Source: Caulobacter hibisci
Lineage (GTDB): Bacteria > Pseudomonadota > Alphaproteobacteria > Caulobacterales > Caulobacteraceae
Length of the DNA: 64,000 bases
Assembly (NCBI RefSeq): GCF_016135805.1
Contig: NZ_JADWOX010000004.1
Span: 124,001 to 188,000 of the forward strand
Direction: 5' to 3'
This document shows positions 51,759-61,408 of this stretch, in pieces (position 1 is the first letter of the stretch; the number at the start of each line of letters is the position of its first letter). The position numbers and the translations under genes were made by a program. The notes under the pieces are model-generated. The model did not search any database, had not been told where the DNA came from, and saw only the letters and a list, made by a program, of their open reading frames with translations.

Positions 51759-53219
51759 ATGGCTTCCTTGATGATCCAGGGCTGCGGCTCCGACGTCGGC
51801 AAATCGACCCTGGTCGCGGGGCTGTGCCGACTTTTCGCCAATCGCGGGCTCGTGGTGCGGCCGTTCAAGCCGCAGAACATGTCCAACAATGCGGCCGTCA
51901 CCGCCGACGGCGGCGAAATCGGCCGGGCCCAGGCGCTGCAGGCCGTGGCCTGCCGCACGCCGGCCAGCGTCCACATGAACCCGGTGCTGCTGAAGCCGCA
52001 GAGCGACATCGGCGCCCAGGTGGTGGTCCAGGGCCGCGTGGTGGGCGCCTACAAGGCCCGGGCGTTCCAGGACCTGAAGCCGGACCTCTTGGCCACGACG
52101 CTGGACAGCTATCGCCGCCTGGCCGCCGAGGCCGATCTTGTGCTGATCGAAGGCGCCGGCAGCCCGGCCGAGACCAACCTGCGCAAGGGCGATATCGCAA
52201 ACATGGGCTTCGCCCATGCCGCCGACGTGCCCGTGGCCCTGGTCGGCGACATCGACCGGGGGCATGTGATCGCGGCCCTGGCTGGCGCCCACCTGGTGCT
52301 CGACGAGGCCGATCGGGCGCGGATCAAGGGCTTCATCATCAACAAGTTCCGGGGCGATCCGGCGCTGTTCGACGACGGCCGGCGCGATGTGGTCGAGCGG
52401 ACCGGCTGGCCGGACCTGGGCCTCGTGCCGTGGCTGCCGCCGGTGCGCTTCCTGCCAGCGGAAGACGCCGTGGTGCTGGAGCGGCCGGCGGCGGCTTCGG
52501 AAGGTCGCCGCGCCAAGCTGGTCGTGCCGATGCTGTCGCGGATCGCCAATTTCGACGACTTCGACCCGCTGCGGAACGATCCGGCCATCGATCTGACGTT
52601 CTTGCCGCCCGGCGGCGTGCTGCCGGCCGACGCCGACCTGGTGATCCTGCCGGGGACCAAGGCGACGCTGGCGGACCTGGCCTTCCTGCGCGCCCAGGGC
52701 TGGGACGTCGATATCCTCGCCCACGCCCGGCGCGGCGGGCGGGTGCTAGGCGTCTGCGGCGGCTACCAGATGCTGGGGCGGACGGTGAGCGATCCGGGCG
52801 GCGTCGAGGGCCCGCCGGGTTCGGCGCCGGGCCTTGGCCTGCTCGACGTCGATACGGTGCTGGCCGGCGACAAGACGGTGCGGCCCGTCAACGGGCGACT
52901 GGCCGAGGGCGCGGCGTTCGAAGGTTACGAGATCCATGTCGGCCGCACGACCGGCGCCGGCACGCAGCGGCCGTTGCTGACGATCGACGGCCACGGTCCC
53001 GACGGCGCCGTATCGGCCGACGGCCGGATCGCCGGCGGCTACGTGCACGGCCTGTTCGACAAGGCTTCGGCGCGAACCGCCCTGCTCGCCCCGCTCGGCG
53101 TCGCCGCCGACGGCCAGGACCAGTCGGCGCGGGTCGATGCGGCGCTCGACGAGATCGCGCAGTTCCTGGAGCGGTCGCTCGACATCGCCGCCATCGCCCG
53201 CATCGCTGGGCTGCCCTGA
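51759..53219 (+). CDS. cobQ: cobyric acid synthase
   Basis: A 486-residue CobQ, glutamine-dependent amidation of adenosylcobyrinic a,c-diamide in B12 synthesis. The N-terminal P-loop domain ([32 protein letters not shown]) and the C-terminal class I-like glutaminase domain ([11 protein letters not shown] with the active Cys, YVHGLFD with the His) are intact. A cgGGAG ribosome binding site precedes the ATG. It diverges from sdhE with 90 bases between. The other B12 gene in the window, the CobT-like protein, is not linked. Confidence 0.96.
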   Translation: MASLMIQGCGSDVGKSTLVAGLCRLFANRGLVVRPFKPQNMSNNAAVTADGGEIGRAQALQAVACRTPASVHMNPVLLKPQSDIGAQVVVQGRVVGAYKARAFQDLKPDLLATTLDSYRRLAAEADLVLIEGAGSPAETNLRKGDIANMGFAHAADVPVALVGDIDRGHVIAALAGAHLVLDEADRARIKGFIINKFRGDPALFDDGRRDVVERTGWPDLGLVPWLPPVRFLPAEDAVVLERPAAASEGRRAKLVVPMLSRIANFDDFDPLRNDPAIDLTFLPPGGVLPADADLVILPGTKATLADLAFLRAQGWDVDILAHARRGGRVLGVCGGYQMLGRTVSDPGGVEGPPGSAPGLGLLDVDTVLAGDKTVRPVNGRLAEGAAFEGYEIHVGRTTGAGTQRPLLTIDGHGPDGAVSADGRIAGGYVHGLFDKASARTALLAPLGVAADGQDQSARVDAALDEIAQFLERSLDIAAIARIAGLP

Positions 53220-53287
53220 CCGGTTTCCCTGGCCCCGGCCGTCACCGGCGGCCAGACTGCGCGGGACGAATCCAGCCGGGAGCCGCC

Positions 53288-54454
53288 ATGCCCTCCGTAT
53301 CCGCCCTGCGCGCCTTCCTTCGCAGCGAAGCCGCCGGCGGGGTGCTGCTGATGATCGCGGCGGCCGCGGCCCTGGTCGTGGCCAACTCGCCGTTGGCCGA
53401 CGGCTATTTCCACGCCCTGCACGCCTATCTCGGCCCGCTGTCGGTCGAGCACTGGATCAACGACGGCCTGATGGCGGTGTTCTTCCTGCTGGTCGGGCTG
53501 GAGATCAAGCGCGAGGTCGTGGCCGGCGAGCTGTCGACCTGGTCTCGCCGCGCCCTGCCCGGCGTCGCGGCCCTAGGCGGGATGATCGTGCCGGCCCTGG
53601 TCTACCTGCTGGTCGCCCGCGATGCGCCGGACGTCCGGGCCGGCTGGGCGATCCCGGCGGCGACCGACATCGCCTTCGCCCTGGGAGTGCTGTCGCTGCT
53701 GGGCCCGCGCGTGCCGGGGACGCTGAAGATCTTCCTGGCGGCCCTGGCGATCATCGACGACCTGGGCGCCATCCTGATCATCGCCTTCTTCTATACCGAC
53801 CACCTGACGCTGTGGGCGCTGGGCGGCGCGGCCGTCGTGCTGGCGGCTCTGGTCGCGCTGAACCGACTGAAGGTGACGGCGCTGTGGCCCTACCTGCTGC
53901 TGGGCGCTGTGCTGTGGGTGCTGTTCCTGAAGTCCGGGATCCACGCCACCCTGGCCGGGGTGCTGCTGGCCATGACCATTCCGCTGTCGCCCGACCACGG
54001 CCGCTCGCCGCTGCACCGGCTGGAGCATGGTCTGAACCCTTGGGTCGCCTATCTGATCGTGCCGGTGTTCGGCTTCGCCAACGCCGGGGTGGCGCTGGGC
54101 GGGCTGGACGCCTCCGCGCTGGCAGCGCCGGCGACACTCGGAGCGGCGCTGGGCCTCTTCATCGGCAAGCAGGCGGGCGTCTTCGCCTTCAGCGCGGCGG
54201 CCATCGCTCTCGGCCTGGCGCGCAAGCCTTCCGGCGCGACCTGGGCTCACCTCTACGGCGTGGCGGTGCTATGCGGCGTCGGCTTCACCATGAGCCTGTT
54301 CATCAACACCCTGGCCTTCGACGCAGAGATCCTACGCGAAGAGACCAAGATCGGCGTGCTGGCGGGCTCTCTGCTATCGGCCCTGCTGGCCTGGCTGGTT
54401 TTCGTTCTGGCGCGCCCCAGGACTGGCGCTGGAGTGACGGCGGCTCCACATTAG
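53288..54454 (+). CDS. nhaA: Na+/H+ antiporter NhaA
   Basis: A 388-residue inner-membrane antiporter that exports Na+ in exchange for H+. The ion-binding residues of E. coli NhaA are conserved: Asp127 ([12 protein letters not shown], equivalent to Asp133) and Asp157-Asp158 ([12 protein letters not shown], equivalent to Asp163/164), and the lysine in [11 protein letters not shown]. The ATG at 53288 follows GGGAGCCGCC; the open frame upstream overlaps cobQ and is not real. Twelve transmembrane helices are expected. Confidence 0.95.
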   Translation: MPSVSALRAFLRSEAAGGVLLMIAAAAALVVANSPLADGYFHALHAYLGPLSVEHWINDGLMAVFFLLVGLEIKREVVAGELSTWSRRALPGVAALGGMIVPALVYLLVARDAPDVRAGWAIPAATDIAFALGVLSLLGPRVPGTLKIFLAALAIIDDLGAILIIAFFYTDHLTLWALGGAAVVLAALVALNRLKVTALWPYLLLGAVLWVLFLKSGIHATLAGVLLAMTIPLSPDHGRSPLHRLEHGLNPWVAYLIVPVFGFANAGVALGGLDASALAAPATLGAALGLFIGKQAGVFAFSAAAIALGLARKPSGATWAHLYGVAVLCGVGFTMSLFINTLAFDAEILREETKIGVLAGSLLSALLAWLVFVLARPRTGAGVTAAPH

Positions 54455-54476
54455 ATCGACGTTCAGGAGCTTCCCC

Positions 54477-54971
54477 ATGCTGCGTCTCGTGTTCGCCGTC
54501 GCCGCGCTCGCCCTGCCCGCCGCTGCTTCGGCCGCGCCGCCGACGGTCTCCGTGGTGGAGGTGAGCATCGGCCCGGACCTCGCCGCCAAGGCCGACGTGC
54601 TCGGCGCGCGCGAGTTCGACTTCCTGAGCGCCGATCTCAAGCGCACGGTCGAGCGCCGACTGGCGCACAAGGGCGCCCTTGCGGCAGAAGGCGGGCGCCT
54701 GACCCTGGTCATCGAAGACGCCGAGCCCAACCGCCCGACCTTCCGTCAACTCGGCGCCAAGCCGGGCCTGTCGCTGGAGAGCTTCGGCGTGGGCGGCGCG
54801 CGGATCTCCGGCGACTATGTCGGCCCCGACGGCGTGCGCACGCCGATCCGCTACAGCTGGTATCAGACCGACATCGCCCAATCGGCCGGCAAGGTCACCT
54901 GGACCGACGCCCAGATCGCTTTCGCACGCCTGGCCCGCCGCATCGGCGACGGCAGCCTGAGCCGCGACTGA
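54477..54971 (+). CDS. hypothetical exported protein
   Basis: A 164-residue protein with a signal peptide (MLRLVFAVAALALPAAASAA) and a mature part of mixed beta/alpha character (TVSVVEVSIGPDL, GARISGDYVGPDGVR, TDAQIAFARLARRIGDG). An AGGAG ribosome binding site lies before the ATG. It follows nhaA with a 22-base gap, so the two may be cotranscribed. The function is unknown. Confidence 0.75.
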   Translation: MLRLVFAVAALALPAAASAAPPTVSVVEVSIGPDLAAKADVLGAREFDFLSADLKRTVERRLAHKGALAAEGGRLTLVIEDAEPNRPTFRQLGAKPGLSLESFGVGGARISGDYVGPDGVRTPIRYSWYQTDIAQSAGKVTWTDAQIAFARLARRIGDGSLSRD

Positions 54972-55060
54972 CCCGCCGCCCACGCGGCGCCCGGCTTGCC
55001 AGATCTCTCGACGCAGCGTCTGATCGCGCAAGCGCCCACAGATGCGCCAGGGGAGTACGC

Positions 55061-56467
55061 ATGACCGCCGAGCCGCGACGATCCAACGCCGTCCTGGCCG
55101 CCTATGCGTCGCCGACCTTGCCGCTGGCGGGCCTTGGCCTGCCGCTGGTGGTCTATCTGCCCGAATATTACGTCAGCGAGCTGGGCCTTTCGCTGTCGGT
55201 CGTCGGGACCGCCTTCCTGCTGGTGCGGCTGGCCGACATCATCCTGGATCCGATCCTCGGCGGCCTGATGGACCGCACCCGCACCCGCTGGGGCCGCTTC
55301 CGCCCCTGGCTGATCGCCAGCGCCCCGCTGCTGATGGCCGCGTCCTACGCCCTGTTCATGGCCAAGCCCGGGATCGGGCCGATCTTCCTGTGGTCGTGGC
55401 TGATCGTCGTCTATGTCGGCTACTCGATGGCGGTGCTGGCGCAGACGGCGTGGGGCGCGGTGCTGTCGCCAGACTACCAGCAACGCTCGCGGATCTACGG
55501 GTTCTGGAGCGCCGGCAACGTGATCGGCATGATCCTGGTCCTGCTGCTGCCGCCGCTGGTCGCCTTCGCCTTCAAGGGCGACCACGCCGCGGGCATCGCG
55601 GCCATGGGCTGGTTCATCATCGTGCTGACGCCGCTGACGGCGCTGCTGGCCAGCGTGGTCGTCGGCGAGCCGGCCGCCCCGCCCCAGCGCCACGAGGCCG
55701 GCCTCAAGCAGTATCTGGGCCTGCTCAAGCGCCCGAGCGTGCAGAAGCTGCTGGCGGCCGACCTGCTGATGGGCCTGGCGCCGGGCATCGGCGGGGCGCT
55801 GTTCTTCTTCTTCTTCGAGCGGATCAAGGGCATCCCCAAGGATCAGGCCGGGATCCTGCTGCTGATCTATTTCGTCGCCGCCCTGGCCGGCGCGCCGCTC
55901 TGGCCGTGGCTGGCCAAGACCCTGGGCAAGCACCGGGCGCTGGCGATCGCCGGGGTCATGTACGCCGTCTTCCAGATGGCCGCGATCCTGACCCCCTCGG
56001 GCATGAACCTGTTCGGCGTGGCCGTGCTGGTGCTGGCCGGCCTGCCCTACTCCGCCGCGCCGCTGCTGGTGCGCTCGATGATGGCCGACATTGGCGACGA
56101 GGAGCGGCTCAATACCGGTATCGACCGCACCGGCCTGCTCTATGCCGTGGTCAATGGCACGGTGAAGCTGGGCTTCGCCCTGGCCATCGGCGTCTTCCTG
56201 GTGCTGGAAAAGCTCGGCTTCGACCCCAAGGTGCCCAGCGCTCAGGGCGATGCGGCGCTGGTGACGCTCTACACCGCGGTGCCGGCCGCGCTGGGGGTGC
56301 TGGTCTGCCTGATCATCGTGCGCTATCCGCTGGACGCCAGACGCCACGCCGAGATCCGCGCCCAACTGGACGCGCGCGACGCCGCCGAGGCCGCCAACGC
56401 CGCCGCAGACACGAGCTCCCATGACCGCCGCCCCGACGCCCGCCCCGCGCCCTCTCCAGCCGAGTGA
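55061..56467 (+). CDS. GPH-family (MelB-like) sugar:cation symporter
   Basis: A 468-residue MFS transporter of the glycoside-pentoside-hexuronide group. The family signature LADIILDPILGGLMDRTRTR with WGRFRPW and the later MMADIGDEERLNTGIDRTGL are clear, with twelve hydrophobic helices. Substrate may be a glycoside, pentoside or hexuronide. Its end overlaps the start of mazG by 47 bases in another frame, so they are probably in one operon. Confidence 0.9.
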   Translation: MTAEPRRSNAVLAAYASPTLPLAGLGLPLVVYLPEYYVSELGLSLSVVGTAFLLVRLADIILDPILGGLMDRTRTRWGRFRPWLIASAPLLMAASYALFMAKPGIGPIFLWSWLIVVYVGYSMAVLAQTAWGAVLSPDYQQRSRIYGFWSAGNVIGMILVLLLPPLVAFAFKGDHAAGIAAMGWFIIVLTPLTALLASVVVGEPAAPPQRHEAGLKQYLGLLKRPSVQKLLAADLLMGLAPGIGGALFFFFFERIKGIPKDQAGILLLIYFVAALAGAPLWPWLAKTLGKHRALAIAGVMYAVFQMAAILTPSGMNLFGVAVLVLAGLPYSAAPLLVRSMMADIGDEERLNTGIDRTGLLYAVVNGTVKLGFALAIGVFLVLEKLGFDPKVPSAQGDAALVTLYTAVPAALGVLVCLIIVRYPLDARRHAEIRAQLDARDAAEAANAAADTSSHDRRPDARPAPSPAE

Positions 56468-57251
56468 GGAGCATCCGCTCTTCACCCTGGTGGAGATCAT
56501 GGCCCGCCTGCGCGATCCGCTCCACGGCTGCCCGTGGGACGTGGAGCAGACCTTCGCCACCATCGCCCCCTACACGGTCGAGGAAGCCTACGAGGTCGCC
56601 GACGCCATCGAGCGGAACGATCTGGCCGACCTGAAGGAAGAGCTGGGCGACCTGCTGCTGCAGGTGGTGTTCCATTCGCGCATGGCCGAAGAGCAAGGTG
56701 CCTTCGACCTGGCGAACGTGGCCCAGTCGATCTCCGACAAGATGATCCGCCGCCACCCGCACGTGTTCGGCGACCACGCCTATGACGATCTGGCCGATCA
56801 GAAGGCCGGTTGGGAAGAGCTGAAGGCCCAGGAGCGCAAGGCCAAGAAGAAGGGCGGCGTGCTGGACGACGTGCCGGCCGGCCTGCCCGCCCTGACCCGC
56901 GCCGTGAAGCTGACCAAGCGCGCCGCGCGCGTCGGCTTCGACTGGCCCTCGACCGACGAGGTGCTGGCCAAGCTGGCCGAGGAAGTCGCCGAACTGCAGG
57001 TCGAGATCGAGGCCGGCGACCAGGCCAAGGCCCGCGAGGAGCTGGGCGACATCCTGTTCGTCTGCGCCAACCTGGCCCGCAAGCTCGACGTCGAGCCCGA
57101 GGACGCCCTGCGCGCCACCAACGCCAAGTTCGCCCGCCGCTTCGCCTTCATCGAGGCGGAACTGGCCAAGGACGGGCGCACGCCAGATCAGTCGGACCTG
57201 GCGGAGATGGACGGGCTTTGGGACGCGGCGAAGGCGGCTGAGCGCAAGTAG
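56421..57251 (+). CDS. mazG: nucleoside triphosphate pyrophosphohydrolase MazG
   Basis: A 276-residue MazG with two all-alpha NTP-PPase domains. The first has RDPLHGCPWDVEQTF, YTVEEAYEVADAIERND and LKEELGDLLLQVVFHSRM with the EExxE/ExxD metal sites; the second has EEVAELQVEIEAGDQAKARE and ELGDILFVCANLARKL. It hydrolyses NTPs, and in other bacteria modulates (p)ppGpp-linked stress. The start at 56421 lies within the end of the transporter gene. A REP-like element follows the stop. Confidence 0.95.
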   Translation: MTAAPTPAPRPLQPSEEHPLFTLVEIMARLRDPLHGCPWDVEQTFATIAPYTVEEAYEVADAIERNDLADLKEELGDLLLQVVFHSRMAEEQGAFDLANVAQSISDKMIRRHPHVFGDHAYDDLADQKAGWEELKAQERKAKKKGGVLDDVPAGLPALTRAVKLTKRAARVGFDWPSTDEVLAKLAEEVAELQVEIEAGDQAKAREELGDILFVCANLARKLDVEPEDALRATNAKFARRFAFIEAELAKDGRTPDQSDLAEMDGLWDAAKAAERK

Positions 57252-57398
57252 CCCTTCTCCCAGAGGGAGAAGGTGGCGCGAAGCGCCGGATGAGGGGTTA
57301 CGCCGTGAGCCGGCGTGCCGGCACGACGTCGGCTCCGTCACCCCTCACCCTCCCATTGCTTTGCAATGGGCCCCTCCCTCTCCCCTCCGGGAGAGGGA
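57252..57398. repeat. bipartite REP-like element, copy C
   Basis: Nearly the full-length reverse complement of the element at 6346-6496: CCTTCTCCCAGAGGGAGAAG, then GGTGGCGCGAAGCGCCGGAT, TGAGGGGTTACGCCG, CGTGCCGGCACGACG, CACCCCTCACCCTCCCATTG, CCCCTCCCTCTCCC. It sits between the convergent ends of mazG and hflX. Confidence 0.75.
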
Positions 57399-57404
57399 CA
57401 GGTT

Positions 57405-58799
57405 CTACTCCCCGATCGGCATCACCCACACCGTCGGGAACTGCCGCTCGAACCGCCCCAGCGCCTGCGGGTCCAGGCGGGCCACGAGGCGGATCTCGCC
57501 GTCTTCCTGGTCGATGCGCTCGGTTACCCGGCCGTTGCGGTAGATCCAGGCCAGGGCTTCGCCGTCGGCCGGGGTCAGGCGCAGGGCCATCGGCGGGGTG
57601 TCGTCGATCAGGCCGCCGACGCGCTTGAGCAGCTCGGGGCAGCCCTCGCCGGTGACGGCCGAGACCGCCGAGGCGTCGGAACGCTTGGCGCGGCCTTCGA
57701 GGATCTCGCGTTCCTCGCCCTCGACCAGGTCGATCTTGTTCCAGACCTCGACGACGGTCTTGCCCTCATCGGCCGTGACCTTCAGCTCGTTCAGCACCGA
57801 CTGGACGTCGCGGGCCTGAGCATCGGTGTCGGGGTTGGCGACGTCGCGGACGTGCAGCACCACGTCGGCCTCCTGCACTTCCTCGAGGGTGGCGCGGAAG
57901 GCCTCGACCAGTTCGTGCGGCAGGTCGGAGATGAAGCCGACGGTGTCGGACAGGATGGCCGGGCGGCCGTCGGGCAGCTTGACCGTCCGCAGGGTCGGGT
58001 CGAGCGTGGCGAACAGCATGTCCTGGGCCACGACCTCAGCATTGGTCAGGCGGTTGAACAGGGTCGACTTGCCGGCGTTGGTGTAGCCGACCAGAGCCAC
58101 CGTCGGGTACGGGACCTTCTTGCGGGCGCTGCGGTGCAGGGTGCGGGTGCGGCGCACCTCGTCGAGCTCGCGCTTGAGCTTGCCGATGGTGCCGGCGATC
58201 AGGCGGCGGTCGAGCTCGATCTGGGTTTCGCCGGGGCCGCCGGTGTTACCGGTGCCGCCCCGCTGACGCTCAAGGTGGGTCCAGGTGCGGACGAGGCGCG
58301 AGCGCTCGTAGTCGAGCCTCGCCAGCTCGACCTGCAGCTTGCCTTCACGGGTGCGGGCGCGGCGGGCGAAGATCTCGAGAATCAGGCCCGTGCGGTCGAC
58401 GACCTTGACCCCCAGGCCGCGCTCGAGATTGCGCTGCTGGACGGGGGTGAGCTGGTCGTCGAACACGGCGACGTCGATGTGCTCGACCTCGCAGATGGCC
58501 TTGAACTCGGCGATCTTGCCGCTGCCGAACAGGGTGGCGGGCGTGACGGTTCGCAACGGCGCGATGGCCGTTTCGACGACGTCGAGATCGAGCGCGACGG
58601 CGAGGCCGACGGCTTCTTCCAGACGTGCTTTCGGGTCACGCGCTTCCAGAGCGGCCTGCCCACGAGCAGGCCGCACCGGGTGGATCACGAACGCCTTCAG
58701 GATCGGGTCGGCGTGATCGATAAGTCCATCGGGGGACTTAGATGTGGATTTGGACAAAAGAGCCTTGGACTTAGTCGTCTTGATCGGCGCTGGGCTCAT
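57405..58799 (-). CDS. hflX: GTPase HflX
   Basis: A 464-residue ribosome-associated GTPase involved in ribosome splitting or recovery under stress. The N-terminal HflX domain has [15 protein letters not shown] and [15 protein letters not shown], then the Gly-rich linker with [15 protein letters not shown]. The G domain shows G1 [13 protein letters not shown]3 LSDTVGFI and G4 WNKIDLV. It overlaps the end of hfq by 29 bases in a different frame, so the two are tightly linked. The hfq-hflX pair is widely conserved. Confidence 0.96.
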   Translation of the reverse strand: MSPAPIKTTKSKALLSKSTSKSPDGLIDHADPILKAFVIHPVRPARGQAALEARDPKARLEEAVGLAVALDLDVVETAIAPLRTVTPATLFGSGKIAEFKAICEVEHIDVAVFDDQLTPVQQRNLERGLGVKVVDRTGLILEIFARRARTREGKLQVELARLDYERSRLVRTWTHLERQRGGTGNTGGPGETQIELDRRLIAGTIGKLKRELDEVRRTRTLHRSARKKVPYPTVALVGYTNAGKSTLFNRLTNAEVVAQDMLFATLDPTLRTVKLPDGRPAILSDTVGFISDLPHELVEAFRATLEEVQEADVVLHVRDVANPDTDAQARDVQSVLNELKVTADEGKTVVEVWNKIDLVEGEEREILEGRAKRSDASAVSAVTGEGCPELLKRVGGLIDDTPPMALRLTPADGEALAWIYRNGRVTERIDQEDGEIRLVARLDPQALGRFERQFPTVWVMPIGE

Positions 58800-59019
58800 A
58801 CAGCTGGACAGGCTGAGCCGGCATGATCGTCGAGATGGCGTGCTTGTAGACCAGTTGAGACTGGCCGTCGCGGCGCAGCAGAACGCAGAAGTTGTCGAAC
58901 CAGCTGACCACGCCCTGCAGCTTCACGCCGTTGACCAGGAAGATGGTGAGCGGCGTCTTGGACTTGCGCACGCTGTTCAGGAAGGTGTCCTGAAGGTTTT
59001 GTTTCTTGTCGGCGGACAT
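58771..59019 (-). CDS. hfq: RNA chaperone Hfq
   Basis: An 82-residue Hfq. Sm1 ([39 protein letters not shown]) and Sm2 ([13 protein letters not shown]) are canonical and hexamer-forming. The C-terminal tail is short and acidic (SADQDD), as in other alphaproteobacteria. It lies between the aminotransferase and hflX in the ntr-hfq-hflX block. Confidence 0.97.
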   Translation of the reverse strand: MSADKKQNLQDTFLNSVRKSKTPLTIFLVNGVKLQGVVSWFDNFCVLLRRDGQSQLVYKHAISTIMPAQPVQLYEPSADQDD

Positions 59020-59147
59020 TGGGGATTCCCCTCATCGTTGATTTCGGAAGGCAACACGCCCTCCACACAAACAAGGTCATGCTAGAGCATTTTTCGCCGT
59101 TGGACATGTCCCCCCGGCAAATAAAGCACGCATGGCGGCGACCAGGA

Positions 59148-60011
59148 CTAGATCGCCCCCGCCTTGGCCCGCTCGATATAGGCGCCCCGCAGGCGGCTCG
59201 CCACCGGCCCGACCGTTCCGTCGCCGACCTTGACGCCGTCGATCGTGACGATCGGCGTGACCAGGCTGCCGGCCCCGGTGATGAAGGCCTCCTTGGCGGC
59301 CTTGGCCTCTTCGACGGTGAAGGGACGTTCTTCGACCGGCAGGCCGGCCTCGGCGATGACGTCCAGCAGGGTCAGCCGGGTGACGCCGCGCAGGATGTTG
59401 GCCTGGGTGTCGCGGGTGCGCAGGCGGCCCTCGGCGTCGACGATCCAGGCGTTGGACGAGGCGCCCTCGGTGACCAGGCCCAGCTCGTCGACGAACCAGG
59501 CCTCGATGGCGCCGTGCTCGCGAGCGGCCTGCTTGGCCAGGGCGTTGGGCAGCAGGCCGATGGTCTTTATATCGCAGCGGCCCCAGCGGTTCTCGGGCAC
59601 GGTGACGACGCCCGAGCCCTTGGCGGCCTTGGCCTCGGCGGCGACGCGATCGACCGACCGGGCGGTGATCACCACGGCCGGCGGCACTGCCGGGTTCGGG
59701 AAGGCGTGGTCGCGCCGGGCCACGCCGCGGGTGACCTGCAGATAGACCAGCCCCTCGCGCACCTGGTTGCGGCGGATGGCCTCGCGCAGCACGATCGTCA
59801 GGGACGCCTCGCTCATCGGATGGGCGATGCGCAGTTCGTCGAGGCTGCGCCACAGGCGGGCGAAGTGGCCGGCGGCGTCGGCCAGCTTGCCGTCGAACAC
59901 CGCCCAGACTTCATAGACCCCGTCGGCCAGTTGGTAGCCGCGGTCCTCGATGTGGACGGCGGCCTGGCCGTGACGCACGAATCGGCCGTTGACGTAAGCG
60001 AAACGCGACAT
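59148..60011 (-). CDS. D-amino-acid aminotransferase (PLP fold type IV)
   Basis: A 287-residue class IV aminotransferase. The start FAYVNGRFVRHGQAAVHIED matches the D-amino-acid aminotransferase family, as do the catalytic Lys in GRCDIKTIGLLPNALAKQ, the EGASSNAWIVD motif and LRGVTRLTLLDVIAEAG. It transfers amino groups between D-amino acids and 2-oxo acids and may contribute D-glutamate or D-alanine for peptidoglycan. It starts eight bases after ntrX, so it is probably the last gene of the ntr operon. Confidence 0.94.
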   Translation of the reverse strand: MSRFAYVNGRFVRHGQAAVHIEDRGYQLADGVYEVWAVFDGKLADAAGHFARLWRSLDELRIAHPMSEASLTIVLREAIRRNQVREGLVYLQVTRGVARRDHAFPNPAVPPAVVITARSVDRVAAEAKAAKGSGVVTVPENRWGRCDIKTIGLLPNALAKQAAREHGAIEAWFVDELGLVTEGASSNAWIVDAEGRLRTRDTQANILRGVTRLTLLDVIAEAGLPVEERPFTVEEAKAAKEAFITGAGSLVTPIVTIDGVKVGDGTVGPVASRLRGAYIERAKAGAI

Positions 60012-60019
60012 CGGGGTCC

Positions 60020-61408
60020 TTACTCTTCTTCCTCGCCGCGGCCGCCGGCCACGCCCAGGGACTTCAGCTTGCGGTGCAGGGCCGAGCGCTCCATGCCGAT
60101 GAAGTTGGCCGTGCGCGAGATGTTGCCGCCGAACCGCAGGATCTGGGCGTTGAGATATTCGCGCTCGAACAGCTCGCGGGCCTCGCGCAGCGGCAAAGCG
60201 ATGATCCGCTCGGCGCCGATCGCGCCCGAACCGCCGCTGGCCGGCTGCTCCGAAGCGTTCAGCATCTCGGCGGTGATCAGGTCGCCCGGCTCGCCGGCCG
60301 CCAGGATCAGCATGCGCTCGACGTTGTTGCGCAGCTGGCGGACGTTGCCGGGCCAGGCTTGGACCTGAAGGGTCGCCAGGGCGTCCTCGCCCAGGCGGCG
60401 GCGCTGCATGCCGGTGGCCTCGGCGATGCGTTCGACGAAATAGGAGATCAGCTCGGGGATGTCCTCGCGCCGCTCGGCCAGGCCCGGCACGCGCACCGGC
60501 ACCACGTTGAGGCGGTGGAACAGGTCCTCGCGGAAGCGGCCGGCGGCGATCTCCTCGCGGAGATCCCGGGACGTGGACGAGATCACCCGCACGTCGACCT
60601 GGACGTCGTTGTCGCCGCCGACGCGGCGGAAGCGCTGCTCGACCAGCACCCGCAGGATGCGGCTCTGGGTCTCGCGCGGCATGTCGGCCACTTCGTCGAG
60701 ATAGAGGGTGCCGCCGTGGGCCCGCTCGAACACGCCGATCTTGCGCGGACGGCCGTTCTCGCCCTCCTCGCCGAACAGCTCGACGTCGAGGCGCTCGGGG
60801 GCCATGCCAGCGGCGCTGACGGCCACGAACTCGGCCTTGGTGCGGGCGCTGGCGCCGTGGATCAGGCGGGCGACCAGTTCCTTGCCCGAGCCGGGCGGGC
60901 CGGCGACCAGCACGCGGCTGTTGGCCGGGGCGACCTTGGCGATCATCTGGCGCAGGGCCTGGGCGGCCTGCGACTTGCCCATCAGGCCGTCGGAGGCGAA
61001 GCTCTGGGCTCGCAGCCGGCGGTTCTCGCGCTTGAGATTGGCCGCCTCCAGGGCGCGCTCGACGATCAGCAGCAGCCGGTCGGACTTGAACGGCTTCTCC
61101 AGGAACTCGTAGGCGCCGCGCTTGATGGCGCTGACGGCGGTCTCGATGTTGCCGTGGCCCGAGATCATGATCACCGGCAGGTCGGGATCCAGGCTCTTGA
61201 CCATGTCGAGCAATTCGAGCCCGTCCATGCCGCCGCCCTGCATCCAGATGTCGAGGACCAGCAGGGCCGGCTTGCGGGCGCGGATGGCCGCCAGGGCCTG
61301 GTCGGAATCGGCGGCCGTACGCACGGCGTAGCCCTCATCCTCCAGGATCCCGGCGACCAGATCGCGGATGTCGACCTCGTCGTCGACCACCAGCACGTCG
61401 GCGCTCAT
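60020..61408 (-). CDS. ntrX: nitrogen-regulation response regulator NtrX, without GAFTGA
   Basis: A 462-residue NtrC-family regulator, phosphorylated by NtrY. The receiver (1-120) has VVDDEVDI, phospho-acceptor Asp in VLDIWMQGG and YEFLEKPF. The AAA+ domain has Walker A GPPGSGKELVARLIH, Walker B GGTLYLDEVADM and REDLFHRLNVVPVRV. The Fis-type HTH ends the protein (ISRTANFIGMERSALHRKLK). The sigma-54-contacting GAFTGA loop is absent: the sequence goes from VELFGEEGENGRPRKIG straight to VFERAHGG. It may therefore act independently of sigma-54. The ATG overlaps the ntrY stop by four bases. Confidence 0.95.
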   Translation of the reverse strand: MSADVLVVDDEVDIRDLVAGILEDEGYAVRTAADSDQALAAIRARKPALLVLDIWMQGGGMDGLELLDMVKSLDPDLPVIMISGHGNIETAVSAIKRGAYEFLEKPFKSDRLLLIVERALEAANLKRENRRLRAQSFASDGLMGKSQAAQALRQMIAKVAPANSRVLVAGPPGSGKELVARLIHGASARTKAEFVAVSAAGMAPERLDVELFGEEGENGRPRKIGVFERAHGGTLYLDEVADMPRETQSRILRVLVEQRFRRVGGDNDVQVDVRVISSTSRDLREEIAAGRFREDLFHRLNVVPVRVPGLAERREDIPELISYFVERIAEATGMQRRRLGEDALATLQVQAWPGNVRQLRNNVERMLILAAGEPGDLITAEMLNASEQPASGGSGAIGAERIIALPLREARELFEREYLNAQILRFGGNISRTANFIGMERSALHRKLKSLGVAGGRGEEEE

